Positions 1 to 8,282 of a stretch of DNA of 44,255 nt are shown piece by piece. Source of the stretch: Synergistaceae bacterium (GTDB taxonomy: Bacteria > Synergistota > Synergistia > Synergistales > Aminobacteriaceae); assembly GCA_018436785.1 (NCBI GenBank), contig JAHDKR010000040.1, forward strand, positions 1 through 44,255. Reading direction: 5' to 3'. Numbering within the stretch: position 1 is the stretch's first letter; every line of letters starts with the position of its first letter. The position numbers were made by a program, and so were the translations under genes. The notes under the pieces are model-generated. The model saw only the letters and a list, made by a program, of their open reading frames with translations, searched no databases and was not told where the DNA came from.

Positions 1-49
1 AACCTTGCCAAGGTTGGGGTCGCGGGTTCAAATCCCGTCTTCCGCTCCA
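1..49 (+). tRNA. tRNA-Gly(GCC), 5' end missing
   Basis: The window opens inside this tRNA. The anticodon arm (loop TTGCCAA, anticodon GCC), the T arm with GGTTCAAATCC and the 3' acceptor strand ending in an encoded CCA are present. The 5' acceptor strand and D arm lie upstream of the window. It is the first of three tandem tRNAs that probably share one transcript. Confidence 0.93.
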
Positions 50-65
50 TTTTTAAAGGATATGC

Positions 66-139
66 GGCGGCATAGCCAAGTGGTAAGGCAGAGGACTGCA
101 AATCCTTTATCCCCAGTTCGAATCTGGGTGCCGCCTCCA
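66..139 (+). tRNA. tRNA-Cys(GCA)
   Basis: A complete cloverleaf is visible. Acceptor GGCGGCA pairs with TGCCGCC, the anticodon loop is CTGCAAA (anticodon GCA), the T loop is GTTCGAATC and the 3' CCA is encoded. Only 16 bp separate it from the preceding tRNA-Gly. Confidence 0.96.
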
Positions 140-150
140 AATATACACAT

Positions 151-226
151 TCCTCGGTAGCTCAATCGGCAGAGCGGGTGGCTGTTAACCACTAGGTTCG
201 AGGTTCGAGTCCTCGCCGAGGAGCCA
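151..226 (+). tRNA. tRNA-Asn(GTT)
   Basis: A complete cloverleaf is visible. Acceptor TCCTCGG pairs with CCGAGGA, the anticodon loop is CTGTTAA (anticodon GTT), the T loop is GTTCGAGTC, the discriminator is G and CCA is encoded. It is the last tRNA of the cluster and is followed directly by a terminator. Confidence 0.96.
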
Positions 227-236
227 GAAAGTTTCC

Positions 237-271
237 AGGCCATTCTGGATTTTTCCGGAAGGCCTTTTTTA
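237..271 (+). terminator. Terminator of the tRNA cluster
   Basis: AGGCC-A-TTCTGG and CCGGAAGGCCT form a long hairpin with one bulged A and one G-T pair around an ATTTTT loop, followed by a run of six T. It lies 10 bp after tRNA-Asn. Confidence 0.85.
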
Positions 272-386
272 TTTGAGTCTTGCCGCGCGCGTACTTCCCT
301 CGAAGAGAGCCCTTACCGAAGTCTTTTTTCGGCGCGCTGGATGATCGGAATATAGAATAGAAGAAAAGAAGAAGAGAGGTGGATAT

Positions 387-551
387 ATGTTTAAAAAGTT
401 AGTGTACATGGCTGGAAAACCATTCTGGCTTCTGCCCGAGGGCAGTCTGCTCGACGTCGAACAGCGTAACGGCCGTATCGTCGATCCGGTTGTTTTCCGC
501 AAGAAGAACGACGACAGAATCAACGAGAACACTCATCTGAGTATGAATTAG
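387..551 (+). CDS. Small orphan protein, 54 aa
   Basis: This is a short intact frame of 54 codons plus stop. It has a strong Shine-Dalgarno (AGAGGTGG, 375-382) at good spacing from ATG and is closed by a strong terminator at 592-624, so it looks like a real monocistronic gene. The product starts MFKKLVYMAGKPFWLLPEG and is basic at the N terminus and polar and charged toward the C terminus (FRKKNDDRINEN). There is no signal peptide, membrane helix or Cys/His cluster. I do not recognise the family. The LDVEQRNGRIVDPVVFRK stretch suggests a small beta-rich domain, but that is only an impression. A role in stress or translation near the tRNA cluster would be guesswork. Confidence 0.7.
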   Translation: MFKKLVYMAGKPFWLLPEGSLLDVEQRNGRIVDPVVFRKKNDDRINENTHLSMN

Positions 552-591
552 TCCTTCCCAACGGGAAGTGCACCTAATACAGATAGGCTGT

Positions 592-624
592 ACAGGCTCC
601 GGTAATCCGGGGCCTGTCTTTTTT
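592..624 (+). terminator. Terminator of the 54-aa gene
   Basis: ACAGGC-T-CCGG and CCGG-G-GCCTGT form a ten-pair hairpin with a TAAT loop and a single internal mismatch, followed by CTTTTTT. The remaining bases up to the kinase at 802 show no clear promoter, although TACAAT and TATAAA stretches occur around 726-735. Confidence 0.9.
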
Positions 625-801
625 GTCTCTTTCGGGAAGTAGTCGGCCGGTCCTTTCGCTTCCGCAGGTTCGCCCGGCACATCTTCGACGCTCGTTACGA
701 AACAACCTTCTCTTCAAATTCATGATACAATATAAAAGTAATACATCTGCTTTTTTCTTTGCGGCTCCGTATTTTGAATTTGGTTCTCACGAGGTCGAGC
801 T

Positions 802-3800
802 ATGGACCAGATGCAGTCGGGGAAGTCCCGTAACAATGACAGGACGGTACAAAGTGTCTCCGCGCTTTTGTGTTCCATAAGCGCGGCGATGTCGTTATTT
901 AATGCCATCAACAAGACGTACTTCAACGCCGTGCTTGTATTCCTCTGTCTTTTGCTGCTGACCTTTTTTTATGCGTACTATCGGCGGACGAAAAATTTTT
1001 CAGCCTGGTCAACTCTGTTTTTATTGGTCTCCGGCTCCATGGTCGTCTATCTCTTTTACCAGGGAGGGACGAAAGGCGCCGGTCTTCTTTGGGCCTATAT
1101 CTTCCCGTTCCTCGCGTTTCAATTCAAAGGGTACAAGGCAGGCTTGCGCTTTGTCGCTGTTCTCTACGCAGTGCTGGCCGGCGTGTTCGCGTCGGCTTTG
1201 ACTGGACATGCCCCCCTCCACTTTTCCCCTCTTTTCATGATCGTCTATTTCTCCGTTCATATAACGATCTCCGGTTTTCTTTTCTTTTACGAAAAGCGGC
1301 GAACAATCACCGAGCGGATCATTTTCGAGAGCAGGGAGAAGTATAAGGCGCTCTTCGACAATTTTTCGGTGGGGGTGGCCATGATTTCTCCGGAGTTTGA
1401 GCTCCTGGAGCTGAACGGTATCGCGAGAAAATGGTTTGATCGCTCTCCGGAAAAGCAGCATTCTTTTTGCTACGAATTTCTGGATTCGGAGCAAAAACTC
1501 GGCGTCTGCGAAGACTGCCCTCTGCACTCGGTAATGGAGTCGAAACATACGGCGACGCAGTACAGGAAAAAGATGACAGTAGACGGCATCCGTAATTTCA
1601 AGATAGTCTGCAGCCCGATGTTCGACAAGGAAAGGAATATTTCCGCAGTTATCGAAACTCTCGAGGACGTTACCGAAATTCAACGGGCGCGCGAATTCCT
1701 TGAGGAGAGCGAGAACAGGTTCCGCACTCTTTTTGAACAGGTCCCATTTATTTCCGTACAGGGGTACGACAAAGAGAGAAACGTGATCTTCTGGAACAGC
1801 GCGAGCGAGCTCCTCTACGGGTACCCTGCGAAAGAGGCTCTTGGAAAACGACTGGAGGATCTCATTATACCCGCCGAAAAAATACAGGAGCATGTCGAAG
1901 CCATCTCGGCATGGATACAAGGAGGCCCTCCTCTTCCTCCCTCCGAGGTCATGCTGAAGCGGGCTGACGGCAGCTCCGTGCATGTCTTCTCCAGTCACGT
2001 GCTGATCCGGAATGTACGAGGAGAGAAGGAGTTCTACGCTATTGATATTGACATAACCGAACGGAAGCGTCTTGAGGAGCATTTGAGTTCGAATGAGGAG
2101 AAGTACCGTCTTCTGGTTGAAACCGCCCAGGAGGCCATCTGTGTCGCCCAGGACGAACGACTGGTCTACTTCAACCCCACGGTGAGCGATATGCTCGGGT
2201 ATTCCGACAGCGAGCTTTCTTCGATGCACTTTCTTGAAATGGTCTATGAAGACGACAGGGAGCTGCTGCTGCAAAACTATCGAAAGCGCCTTGCAGGGAG
2301 CGGCGTTGAGCAGAGCTACGAAATCCGTCTGTTGCGAAAGGACGGCACAGTGGCGTGGGTGGAGCTGAAAGCGACCCTCATCGAGTGGAACGGCAGCCCG
2401 GCCACGCTTGTCTTCCTCAACGACATCACGACGCAGAAAGCCGCTCTGAGAGAGCTTATGGAGACGAATCGCAGGCTGGAGCTTGCCATCGAACGAACAA
2501 GGGAGTTCGCCTCAAAGGCCGATGCGGCGAATCGGGCGAAAAGCGATTTTCTTGCCAATATGAGCCACGAAATACGCACGCCGATGAACGGCGTTCTCGG
2601 GATGGCCGGTTTGTTGCTGGATACCGAGCTGAACCGAGAGCAGCGGCGGTGTGCAGAGGCTGTGCGCGCAAGCGCCGAATCGCTTCTCGGCGTGCTCAAC
2701 GATATCCTTGATTTCTCCAAGATTGAGGCCGGCAAGCTTGATCTTGAGCGCCTTCGATTCGATCTTTTCGTTATGCTTGACGATTTTGCCGCCGGCATGG
2801 CTGTTCGTGCGCACCAAAAGAAGCTCGAGTTCATCTGTGCGCCGGACCCGGACGTTCCATCCCGCCTCTTGGGCGATCCGGGGCGTCTCCGCCAGATTCT
2901 TACGAACCTCGTTGGCAACGCCATCAAGTTTACATCCAAAGGGGAGGTTGTCGTGCGCGTTTCCCTGGAGGAGGAGAGCGAACAGAGCGCGCTTCTCCGG
3001 TTTTCCGTGAGGGATACTGGAATCGGCGTGCCCGATGAAATAAAGGAGAGCGTCTTTGAAAAGTTTATCCAGGGAGACTCCACGACAACCCGCCGTTACG
3101 GGGGCACAGGGCTCGGGCTTTCCATCTCGAAACAGCTGGTTGAGATGATGGGAGGAAGGATCGGCGTGGAGAGCCCCCCGAAGCTTTCTGCTGAGAACGG
3201 TCTTTCCCATTGGAGCGAGGCGGGGCCCGGGTCCGACTTCTTTTTTACGGTCCGATGCGAAAAACAGCCTTCTGAAGTGGAGTCCGGTATTGTCGTACAG
3301 GGAGAGCTGAGCGGAGTTCGGGTGTTGATCGTTGACGACAACGCAACCAATCGGGAGATCGTCCGCGCGCATCTCGTCTCCCGCGGTATGCGTCCTTTCG
3401 AGGCGCAGGATGGAGCCTCCGCCCTCCGGTTGCTTGAGGAGGCTGTTGAGCAGGGCGATCCGGCCGCTCTCGCCCTCGTCGATATGAACATGCCGGAAAT
3501 GGACGGCGAAACGCTGGGAAGAAAAATCCGTGAGGATGGGCGTTTCTCACAGACGCGGCTGGTTATGCTCACCTCGCTTGCGGACAGAGGAGACGCCAAA
3601 CGTTTTGCGGAGGCCGGATTTTCCGCCTACCTTCCCAAACCTGTCCGTGCCCGCGAACTCCTTGGAGTACTTGCGTTGGTGCATGCCAGGGGAGAAGACG
3701 TCTCTCCGGACTTTTTCGCCACACGTCACTCGCTGAACGAACTTTCACCGGCGCACCCCCGGCCTTTTGCCGGGAAGGGGTACCGTATCCTCGTCGTGGA

Positions 3801-4611
3801 GGATAATTCCACCAACCGGCAGGTTGCGCTCGGGATACTCGGAAAGTTCGGCGTAGAGGCCTGTTCCGTCGAGAACGGAGAAAAGGCCGTCGAGGAGGTC
3901 GGCAGAACAGCGTACGATCTGCTCCTTATGGATGTGCAGATGCCCGTGATGGACGGACTTGAGGCTACCCGGCGGATTCGTTCCCTTCCTCCGCAGAGCA
4001 CCGGTCCTTTCGTGCCGATCATCGCGATGACAGCGCATGCAATGCGTGGAGACAGAGAACGATGTCTTGAAGCCGGGATGAACGACTATATCTCCAAGCC
4101 GGTGACGCCCGACGTACTTGCGGATGTCCTTGAACGCTGGCTTGGTACATGGGAAGGGCGCCATCCCGTTCCAGAGCCGGATGTATCGCCGTTCGCGCTC
4201 CCCGATGCGAAGGGCGCCTTCGAAGAAACCAACAGGGAACCTGACGCGGAGGCTCTGATCTGGGACAGAAACGTCCTCCTTGAGCGCTTGCTGGGGGACG
4301 AAGAGATGGTTCGGGAGATAGTGCACGGCTTTCTTGAAGATATTCCGTGCCAGATGAGAGCGCTTGAAGAGGCGATAAGGGCCTGCGATTGCGTTGCAGT
4401 GAGGGAGCGGGCGCATGCTATAAAGGGAGCGGCGGCGAGTATTCAGGCCGAAGCTCTGCGGGCTGCGTCGTTCGATGTGGAAAAGGCCGGGAAGTCGGAA
4501 GAGGCGGATTCGATGCCTTCTCTCTTCGCGGAGATGGAGCATTGTTTCGATCTCTTGAAGCAAAAGATGAACTCCGTGGAGGTAGTGCGCCGTGAGGATA
4601 CTGATAGCTGA
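802..4611 (+). CDS. Membrane hybrid sensor histidine kinase with 3 PAS, 2 REC and Hpt
   Basis: A 1269-residue phosphorelay kinase. About six hydrophobic segments occupy residues 18-167 and form a membrane sensor. Three PAS domains follow (about 180-295, 305-425, 430-555). HisKA carries the H-box SHEIRTPMNG with phospho-His589, and the HATPase has GNAIKFT, DTGIGVP and GGTGLGLSIS. Receiver 1 has Asp894 (VDMNMPEMDG), receiver 2 has Asp1044 (MDVQMPVMDG) and the C-terminal Hpt has His1205 (AHAIKGAAAS). All phosphotransfer residues are present, so a full His-Asp-His relay is possible inside one chain. The gene overlaps the following REC-GGDEF gene by 20 bp, which makes that protein the obvious phosphate acceptor. 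The input ligand is not evident. A start at the second Met (811) is an alternative. Confidence 0.95.
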   Translation: MDQMQSGKSRNNDRTVQSVSALLCSISAAMSLFNAINKTYFNAVLVFLCLLLLTFFYAYYRRTKNFSAWSTLFLLVSGSMVVYLFYQGGTKGAGLLWAYIFPFLAFQFKGYKAGLRFVAVLYAVLAGVFASALTGHAPLHFSPLFMIVYFSVHITISGFLFFYEKRRTITERIIFESREKYKALFDNFSVGVAMISPEFELLELNGIARKWFDRSPEKQHSFCYEFLDSEQKLGVCEDCPLHSVMESKHTATQYRKKMTVDGIRNFKIVCSPMFDKERNISAVIETLEDVTEIQRAREFLEESENRFRTLFEQVPFISVQGYDKERNVIFWNSASELLYGYPAKEALGKRLEDLIIPAEKIQEHVEAISAWIQGGPPLPPSEVMLKRADGSSVHVFSSHVLIRNVRGEKEFYAIDIDITERKRLEEHLSSNEEKYRLLVETAQEAICVAQDERLVYFNPTVSDMLGYSDSELSSMHFLEMVYEDDRELLLQNYRKRLAGSGVEQSYEIRLLRKDGTVAWVELKATLIEWNGSPATLVFLNDITTQKAALRELMETNRRLELAIERTREFASKADAANRAKSDFLANMSHEIRTPMNGVLGMAGLLLDTELNREQRRCAEAVRASAESLLGVLNDILDFSKIEAGKLDLERLRFDLFVMLDDFAAGMAVRAHQKKLEFICAPDPDVPSRLLGDPGRLRQILTNLVGNAIKFTSKGEVVVRVSLEEESEQSALLRFSVRDTGIGVPDEIKESVFEKFIQGDSTTTRRYGGTGLGLSISKQLVEMMGGRIGVESPPKLSAENGLSHWSEAGPGSDFFFTVRCEKQPSEVESGIVVQGELSGVRVLIVDDNATNREIVRAHLVSRGMRPFEAQDGASALRLLEEAVEQGDPAALALVDMNMPEMDGETLGRKIREDGRFSQTRLVMLTSLADRGDAKRFAEAGFSAYLPKPVRARELLGVLALVHARGEDVSPDFFATRHSLNELSPAHPRPFAGKGYRILVVEDNSTNRQVALGILGKFGVEACSVENGEKAVEEVGRTAYDLLLMDVQMPVMDGLEATRRIRSLPPQSTGPFVPIIAMTAHAMRGDRERCLEAGMNDYISKPVTPDVLADVLERWLGTWEGRHPVPEPDVSPFALPDAKGAFEETNREPDAEALIWDRNVLLERLLGDEEMVREIVHGFLEDIPCQMRALEEAIRACDCVAVRERAHAIKGAAASIQAEALRAASFDVEKAGKSEEADSMPSLFAEMEHCFDLLKQKMNSVEVVRREDTDS

Positions 4612-5542
4612 AGACGATCTGACATCTCGCAAAATTCTCGCAGGAGTGCTCCGTAAGATCGGCCACGAGGTCGTGGAGACGGTGGATGGTTTAGCCGCAT
4701 GGGCGGAGCTGCAAAAAACAGACGGCCCGAAGCTGGCGATCCTCGACTGGATGATGCCGGAGATGGAGGGGCTGGATGTCGTACGAGAGGTGCGCGCCCT
4801 GGATATCGAAAAGCCGCCGTATATCATCATGCTGACCACCAGGGGCGAGAAGGCGGACATTATTGCCGGCCTGGACGCCGGAGCGAACGATTATCTCTCG
4901 AAGCCGTTCGATACCGGTGAACTGCAGGCGCGCGTCGAGGTGGGGCGCCGCATGGTCGAGCTGCAGGACGCGCTTGTCGAGAGCAGAAAGGCGCTTGCCT
5001 ACGAAGCCTCCCATGATCCGCTGACCAAACTGGCCAACCGGCGGGCTATTCTGGAGTACCTGGAGCGGCAGATGGTCTCTGCGAGTGAGAACGGCGATAT
5101 CCTGACGGCGGGAATGTGCGATATCGACCATTTCAAGAGAGTGAACGATACGTGGGGGCATCAGGTGGGCGACGATGTTTTGTGCGAGCTCGCCCATCTT
5201 CTGCGCGAAAGCGCCGAGGGGAGAGGGGCCGCAGGCCGTATGGGCGGGGAGGAATTTCTGCTTGTCCTCCGGATGAAAGCGGGGGGCGATTACATGGCGG
5301 AATACGCCGCGATCTGCGCCGGGATCGCGGCGACGCCTCTGAAGACAAGAATAGGGGAAATTCCGATCACAGTCAGTATCGGCGTTTCATGTGCAAAAGG
5401 GAAGAGCGGAGTGGACGCCATTCTGGGTCTGGCGGACGCCGCCCTCTACAGCGCGAAGGGCCTCGGACGGAACAGAGTCGTATTCGCCGGGGGGGAAAAC
5501 GCCGGAGAAGCCGGCGCCGCTTGTTGTCCTCGCCCGGAATAA
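4592..5542 (+). CDS. Response regulator with GGDEF diguanylate cyclase domain
   Basis: A 316-residue protein with a GTG start preceded by GGAGG (4578-4582) and lying inside the kinase 3' end, so translation is coupled. The receiver domain (1-120) has acidic residues EDD near the N terminus, phospho-Asp52 (ILDWMMPEMEG), T and K switch residues (LTTRG, LSKPF). The GGDEF domain (about 145-305) has an intact active site MGGEEF at 218-222, so c-di-GMP synthesis is expected. The residues before GGEEF (GRGAAGRM) contain no RxxD, so the usual product-inhibition I-site is missing. Phosphorylation by the upstream Hpt kinase should dimerise and activate it, turning the sensor input into c-di-GMP. The PleD-like architecture is known; the pairing is inferred from the overlap. 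Confidence 0.95.
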   Translation: MRILIAEDDLTSRKILAGVLRKIGHEVVETVDGLAAWAELQKTDGPKLAILDWMMPEMEGLDVVREVRALDIEKPPYIIMLTTRGEKADIIAGLDAGANDYLSKPFDTGELQARVEVGRRMVELQDALVESRKALAYEASHDPLTKLANRRAILEYLERQMVSASENGDILTAGMCDIDHFKRVNDTWGHQVGDDVLCELAHLLRESAEGRGAAGRMGGEEFLLVLRMKAGGDYMAEYAAICAGIAATPLKTRIGEIPITVSIGVSCAKGKSGVDAILGLADAALYSAKGLGRNRVVFAGGENAGEAGAACCPRPE

Positions 5543-5559
5543 GGCCGCCGGAGAAAGAG

Positions 5560-5586
5560 AAGAGCCTTCCCGTACGGAAAGGCTCT
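5560..5586 (-). terminator. Hairpin between convergent genes
   Basis: GAGCCTT-CCCGTACGG-AAAGGCTC is an almost perfect palindrome lying between the stop of the diguanylate cyclase and the stop of the MarR-GNAT gene. On the minus strand it is followed by a T-rich run (TCTTCTCTTTC), so it works best as terminator of the MarR-GNAT gene. On the plus strand there is no T run. Confidence 0.65.
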
Positions 5587-5593
5587 CCAGATG

Positions 5594-6547
5594 CTAGACC
5601 ATTTCAACCTCTTCGTCAGGGTCGAAGAGGAGGATATCCCACCGTTCTTCGGTCAGTTCACGCCCCCAAATTGTGTGCGTGACCTCCTCAGTGGGGGAGA
5701 ATCCGTACATCTCGTAGAGATGGCGTGCGTTCCGAAGTTCGGAAAACGTCCACAGGAAGATCCTGTGATACAGGTTCATCCGGCTGAAATCCAAAGCCTC
5801 TTCGATGAGGCGCCTCCCCATTCCCATCCCGCGGTACTCCGGTTCTACGAGGAACCAGCGGAGCTGGGCAACCCGATCTTCGACATGGTCTATCGCGATG
5901 GAGCCGACAACCGTACCGCCGTGCTTCACAACCCATGCCTGTCCCATGCCGTTCTCCCTGTTCTTCAGGAAACGGGCTATTCCTTCGAAGAGGTAGGACT
6001 CAAACGACGCGTCGAATGCGTACTGTTTGCTGTAATAGTCCATGTGACGCGCAACGATCGTGCCGAGTTCGCCCGGAGCTGCAGGCCGGACTTCGAGCTC
6101 AAGCGGAGTTTTCGATAAAAGTGAGTGGATGGTCTCCATAGAGCGCAGCAACGCTGTGATTTCTCTCTCTGAAAGGGGGGAGATAAGATCCGCCGCTTTC
6201 TTGTCCGACGCCTTTTCGAGAGAGGCGAGCACACGTTCGCCATGTTCGGTCAGCTTGAGCAGATACGCTCTTCCATCGAGATGCGAACGCTCCTTCGTCA
6301 GCAGTTCATCCTGTTCAAAGCGGCGGACTATCCTGCTCAAGTACCCCGGGTCGAGTTCGAGCTCCCTGTTGACTTCGCTTGCCGTAGGGTTATCGGAGTG
6401 TTTTATCTCGAAGAGCACTCTCACCTCCGCCATGGAGAATGGACTGTTCAACACCGACTGGTTGACGGCGCCGATGATCCGTGTATAAAACCTGTTGAAA
6501 AAACGTATCTTCTGTGTGATTTCGTGCGGCTTCTCTTTCACTTCCAT
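5594..6547 (-). CDS. MarR-type regulator fused to GNAT acetyltransferase
   Basis: A 317-residue fusion. Residues 1-145 form a MarR-type winged helix (ASEVNRELELDPGYLSRIVR is the recognition region, followed by the wing with SHLDGRAYLLKLTEHG). Residues about 150-317 form a GNAT domain with the acetyl-CoA loop RGMGMGRRLIEEAL. Both halves look intact, and this fusion occurs widely as a bifunctional HTH/N-acetyltransferase; the substrate is unknown. ATG at 6547 is chosen because AAGGA lies just upstream, and a GTG one codon earlier (6550) is possible. The gene has its own promoter with an inverted repeat overlapping the -10 box, which suggests autoregulation or metal control. It stands alone and convergent to the cyclase gene. 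Confidence 0.92.
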   Translation of the reverse strand: MEVKEKPHEITQKIRFFNRFYTRIIGAVNQSVLNSPFSMAEVRVLFEIKHSDNPTASEVNRELELDPGYLSRIVRRFEQDELLTKERSHLDGRAYLLKLTEHGERVLASLEKASDKKAADLISPLSEREITALLRSMETIHSLLSKTPLELEVRPAAPGELGTIVARHMDYYSKQYAFDASFESYLFEGIARFLKNRENGMGQAWVVKHGGTVVGSIAIDHVEDRVAQLRWFLVEPEYRGMGMGRRLIEEALDFSRMNLYHRIFLWTFSELRNARHLYEMYGFSPTEEVTHTIWGRELTEERWDILLFDPDEEVEMV

Positions 6548-6578
6548 CACATCCTTTCGTTTTGGATTTTCACTCTGT

Positions 6579-6597
6579 AATGATATTTCTTATCATT
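6579..6597. promoter_or_regulatory. Inverted repeat over the -10 box, candidate operator
   Basis: AATGATA-TTTCT-TATCATT is a perfect 7-bp inverted repeat with a 5-bp spacer covering the -10 box and half the spacer of the MarR-GNAT promoter. Its core TGATATTTCTTATCA differs at two positions from the 7-1-7 Fur consensus TGATAATNATTATCA. It could be a Fur-type box or the operator of the MarR domain itself; the sequence does not decide. Confidence 0.5.
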
Positions 6598-6608
6598 GAT
6601 GCTGTCAA
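6580..6608 (-). promoter_or_regulatory. Promoter of the MarR-GNAT gene
   Basis: Reading the minus strand, TTGACA (6603-6608) is followed after exactly 17 bp by TATCAT (6580-6585), close to the sigma-70 consensus. The start site would fall near 6573, leaving a leader of about 26 bases. Confidence 0.8.
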
Positions 6609-6690
6609 GCAAATTATCGCCCGTTTGGAAGAAATTTTGGTGGAAATACAACCCTTTCGGTGAGGAGCTCGAGATGTGTATGCACATATA

Positions 6691-7965
6691 TCATCGATGC
6701 TTCGTTAAATCCTTTAGGAATTGAAGTTTTTCGGGAGAGATATTCCCTGAGAGGAATGACGAGTAGACCGTCTTGTTGTGCAGCAGCGGCTCGCTCCGAA
6801 GTTCGGGAAGAATGGAGGCGGCTTCCTCGAACGAGGGCGTTCCCGGCACAGGGGAGAATTCCGCAAGCTTTGCCCTCGCGCCGCATGAGTCGACGAAGCG
6901 TATCGACGCTTCTACGGAGACGGTCGTCTGCCCGGGAAGGCCGGCGAGAATGTACGTTTCCATCTGTTCGGGTGCGAAGCCCGCCTTTTGAAGGTTGCGA
7001 AGGGCGTGTTGGAACTCGTCTCCGGACGTCTTGCCGGAGCCCTTTCGTTGAAAGGCGGGGTCGCTGCTCTCAAGGCTCAGGCGCAGGGTTTGGAATCCCG
7101 TCTGTTTGAGTGCGGCGGCGCAGCGTTCGTCGATCTCCCTGATGTGGAGCCCGTTCGGCGTATGGTAGCGAACGCCGGGGAAACGACGGACGAGTTCCTC
7201 GCAGAGAGGGTAAAAGCGCCGATCCTTGTCGATCAGCAGCGCGTCGTCGTAGAATGCCGCGTCATGCACTCCGTCGAGGGAGAACTGAAAGGCGGCGTCG
7301 GCAAGCGTTTCGGAAAGGTCCCTCTCGATGAACTGCGGGAAGAGCAGCTTGGAAGCGCAGTACTCGCAGGAGAGCGGACAGCCGAACGACGTCAGAAGCA
7401 GCGCGTACCCCGGCTCGGAGTACAGCTCCATCGCCGGGCGGACGAAGGGGATGTCCGGCAGGATGTCCTGTACGATGTCCGCTCCTGAACGTCCGGCGTG
7501 TTCGGGGCAGAGCCGGGCATACACTCCCCCCAAAAGGACAGGAACGCCGGGGAAGACCTCCTTCGCCAGTTCGACGGCTCGAAAGACGCCCTCATACCAG
7601 TAGGTCATACCGGACGTGACCATGATGCAGTCCGGACGCGGGAGCGCATGCAGACGCAGGAGAATCTCCGCGTCGTCCAAGCCGAACCTGTGGTAGCGCC
7701 GGGGGATGTTCCGGAAGGGAGCCGGTTTGGAGATTTCCCTCCGGAGGAGCTTCCTGCGTCCGAAGGAGAGCTTCTCGCCGGAGCCTTCCGCGATGCAGTC
7801 GAGAAGATGGACTGTATTCCCCCGTCTCCTGAGAGCGTCGAGGAGAAAGAGGAGCCCGAGCGGTTTGGCCCACAGGTCGAAAAACGTGAAGTCGAAGACG
7901 GGGGGATTGATCCCGAGAATGGTCGCTCCCCGAAGCCCCCTGAGAAACGGCGTTGCATCCGCCAT
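6691..7965 (-). CDS. Radical SAM protein with B12-binding-like N-terminal domain
   Basis: A 424-residue protein. Residues 15-175 have the layout of a cobalamin-binding-like domain of the type found in front of radical SAM cores (ILGINPPVFDFTFFDLWAKP, then IMVTSGMTYWYEG and VLLGGVYA). Residues about 185-400 form a radical SAM barrel with the cluster motif CPLSCEYC (Cys196, Cys200, Cys203), which should bind the SAM-cleaving 4Fe-4S cluster. The DxHxxG cobalamin motif is not evident, so B12 may not be bound. The nearest families are the B12-dependent methyltransferase-like radical SAM proteins of unknown substrate. It is a single gene, divergent from thiT, with a weak ribosome-binding site. I cannot assign a reaction. 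Confidence 0.85.
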   Translation of the reverse strand: MADATPFLRGLRGATILGINPPVFDFTFFDLWAKPLGLLFLLDALRRRGNTVHLLDCIAEGSGEKLSFGRRKLLRREISKPAPFRNIPRRYHRFGLDDAEILLRLHALPRPDCIMVTSGMTYWYEGVFRAVELAKEVFPGVPVLLGGVYARLCPEHAGRSGADIVQDILPDIPFVRPAMELYSEPGYALLLTSFGCPLSCEYCASKLLFPQFIERDLSETLADAAFQFSLDGVHDAAFYDDALLIDKDRRFYPLCEELVRRFPGVRYHTPNGLHIREIDERCAAALKQTGFQTLRLSLESSDPAFQRKGSGKTSGDEFQHALRNLQKAGFAPEQMETYILAGLPGQTTVSVEASIRFVDSCGARAKLAEFSPVPGTPSFEEAASILPELRSEPLLHNKTVYSSFLSGNISPEKLQFLKDLTKHR

Positions 7966-8101
7966 GAATGATCAGCTCTTTTCAGAAGATATGGAGGAAG
8001 TCTTGGCGGCTTCTCCTTCTTTAATAATACCATCGCGCCGACGGACGCAACGAAGGCGCCGCGTCGGCGAACCTCTCCCCGTGCAGAGAGTCCGGCCGTT
8101 T

Positions 8102-8131
8102 TTGACAGTATTTCTTGGCAAGGTGTATAAT
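8102..8131 (+). promoter_or_regulatory. Promoter of the TPP riboswitch-thiT transcript
   Basis: TTGACA (8102-8107) and TATAAT (8126-8131) both match the consensus perfectly, with an 18-bp spacer. Transcription should start near 8138, just ahead of the riboswitch aptamer. Confidence 0.85.
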
Positions 8132-8141
8132 TGCGGCGTTC

Positions 8142-8233
8142 GCATCGGGGGAGTCCGCAACGGACTGAGAGGGGGGTGTTCGTCCCCCGACTCCTGGAAC
8201 CTGATCCGGGTCATGCCGGCGAAGGGAAGGTGC
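8142..8233 (+). promoter_or_regulatory. TPP (thi-box) riboswitch
   Basis: The conserved thi-box elements occur in order: GGGGGAGTCC, ACTGAGAGG, then GAACCTGATCCGGGTCATG and CCGGCGAAGGGAAGG. P1 can be drawn as GCATC (8142-8146) with GGTGC (8229-8233). Downstream, CTTTCA (8236-8241) can pair with TGAAAG (8265-8270), covering the first bases of the AAAGGAGG ribosome-binding site of thiT. No U-tract terminator follows, so translational control is more likely than attenuation. Binding of thiamine pyrophosphate should shut thiT off. Confidence 0.94.
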
Positions 8234-8282
8234 CGCTTTCAGGGACATTCCACCGATGAAAAGTTGAAAGGAGGAGTGTTCC

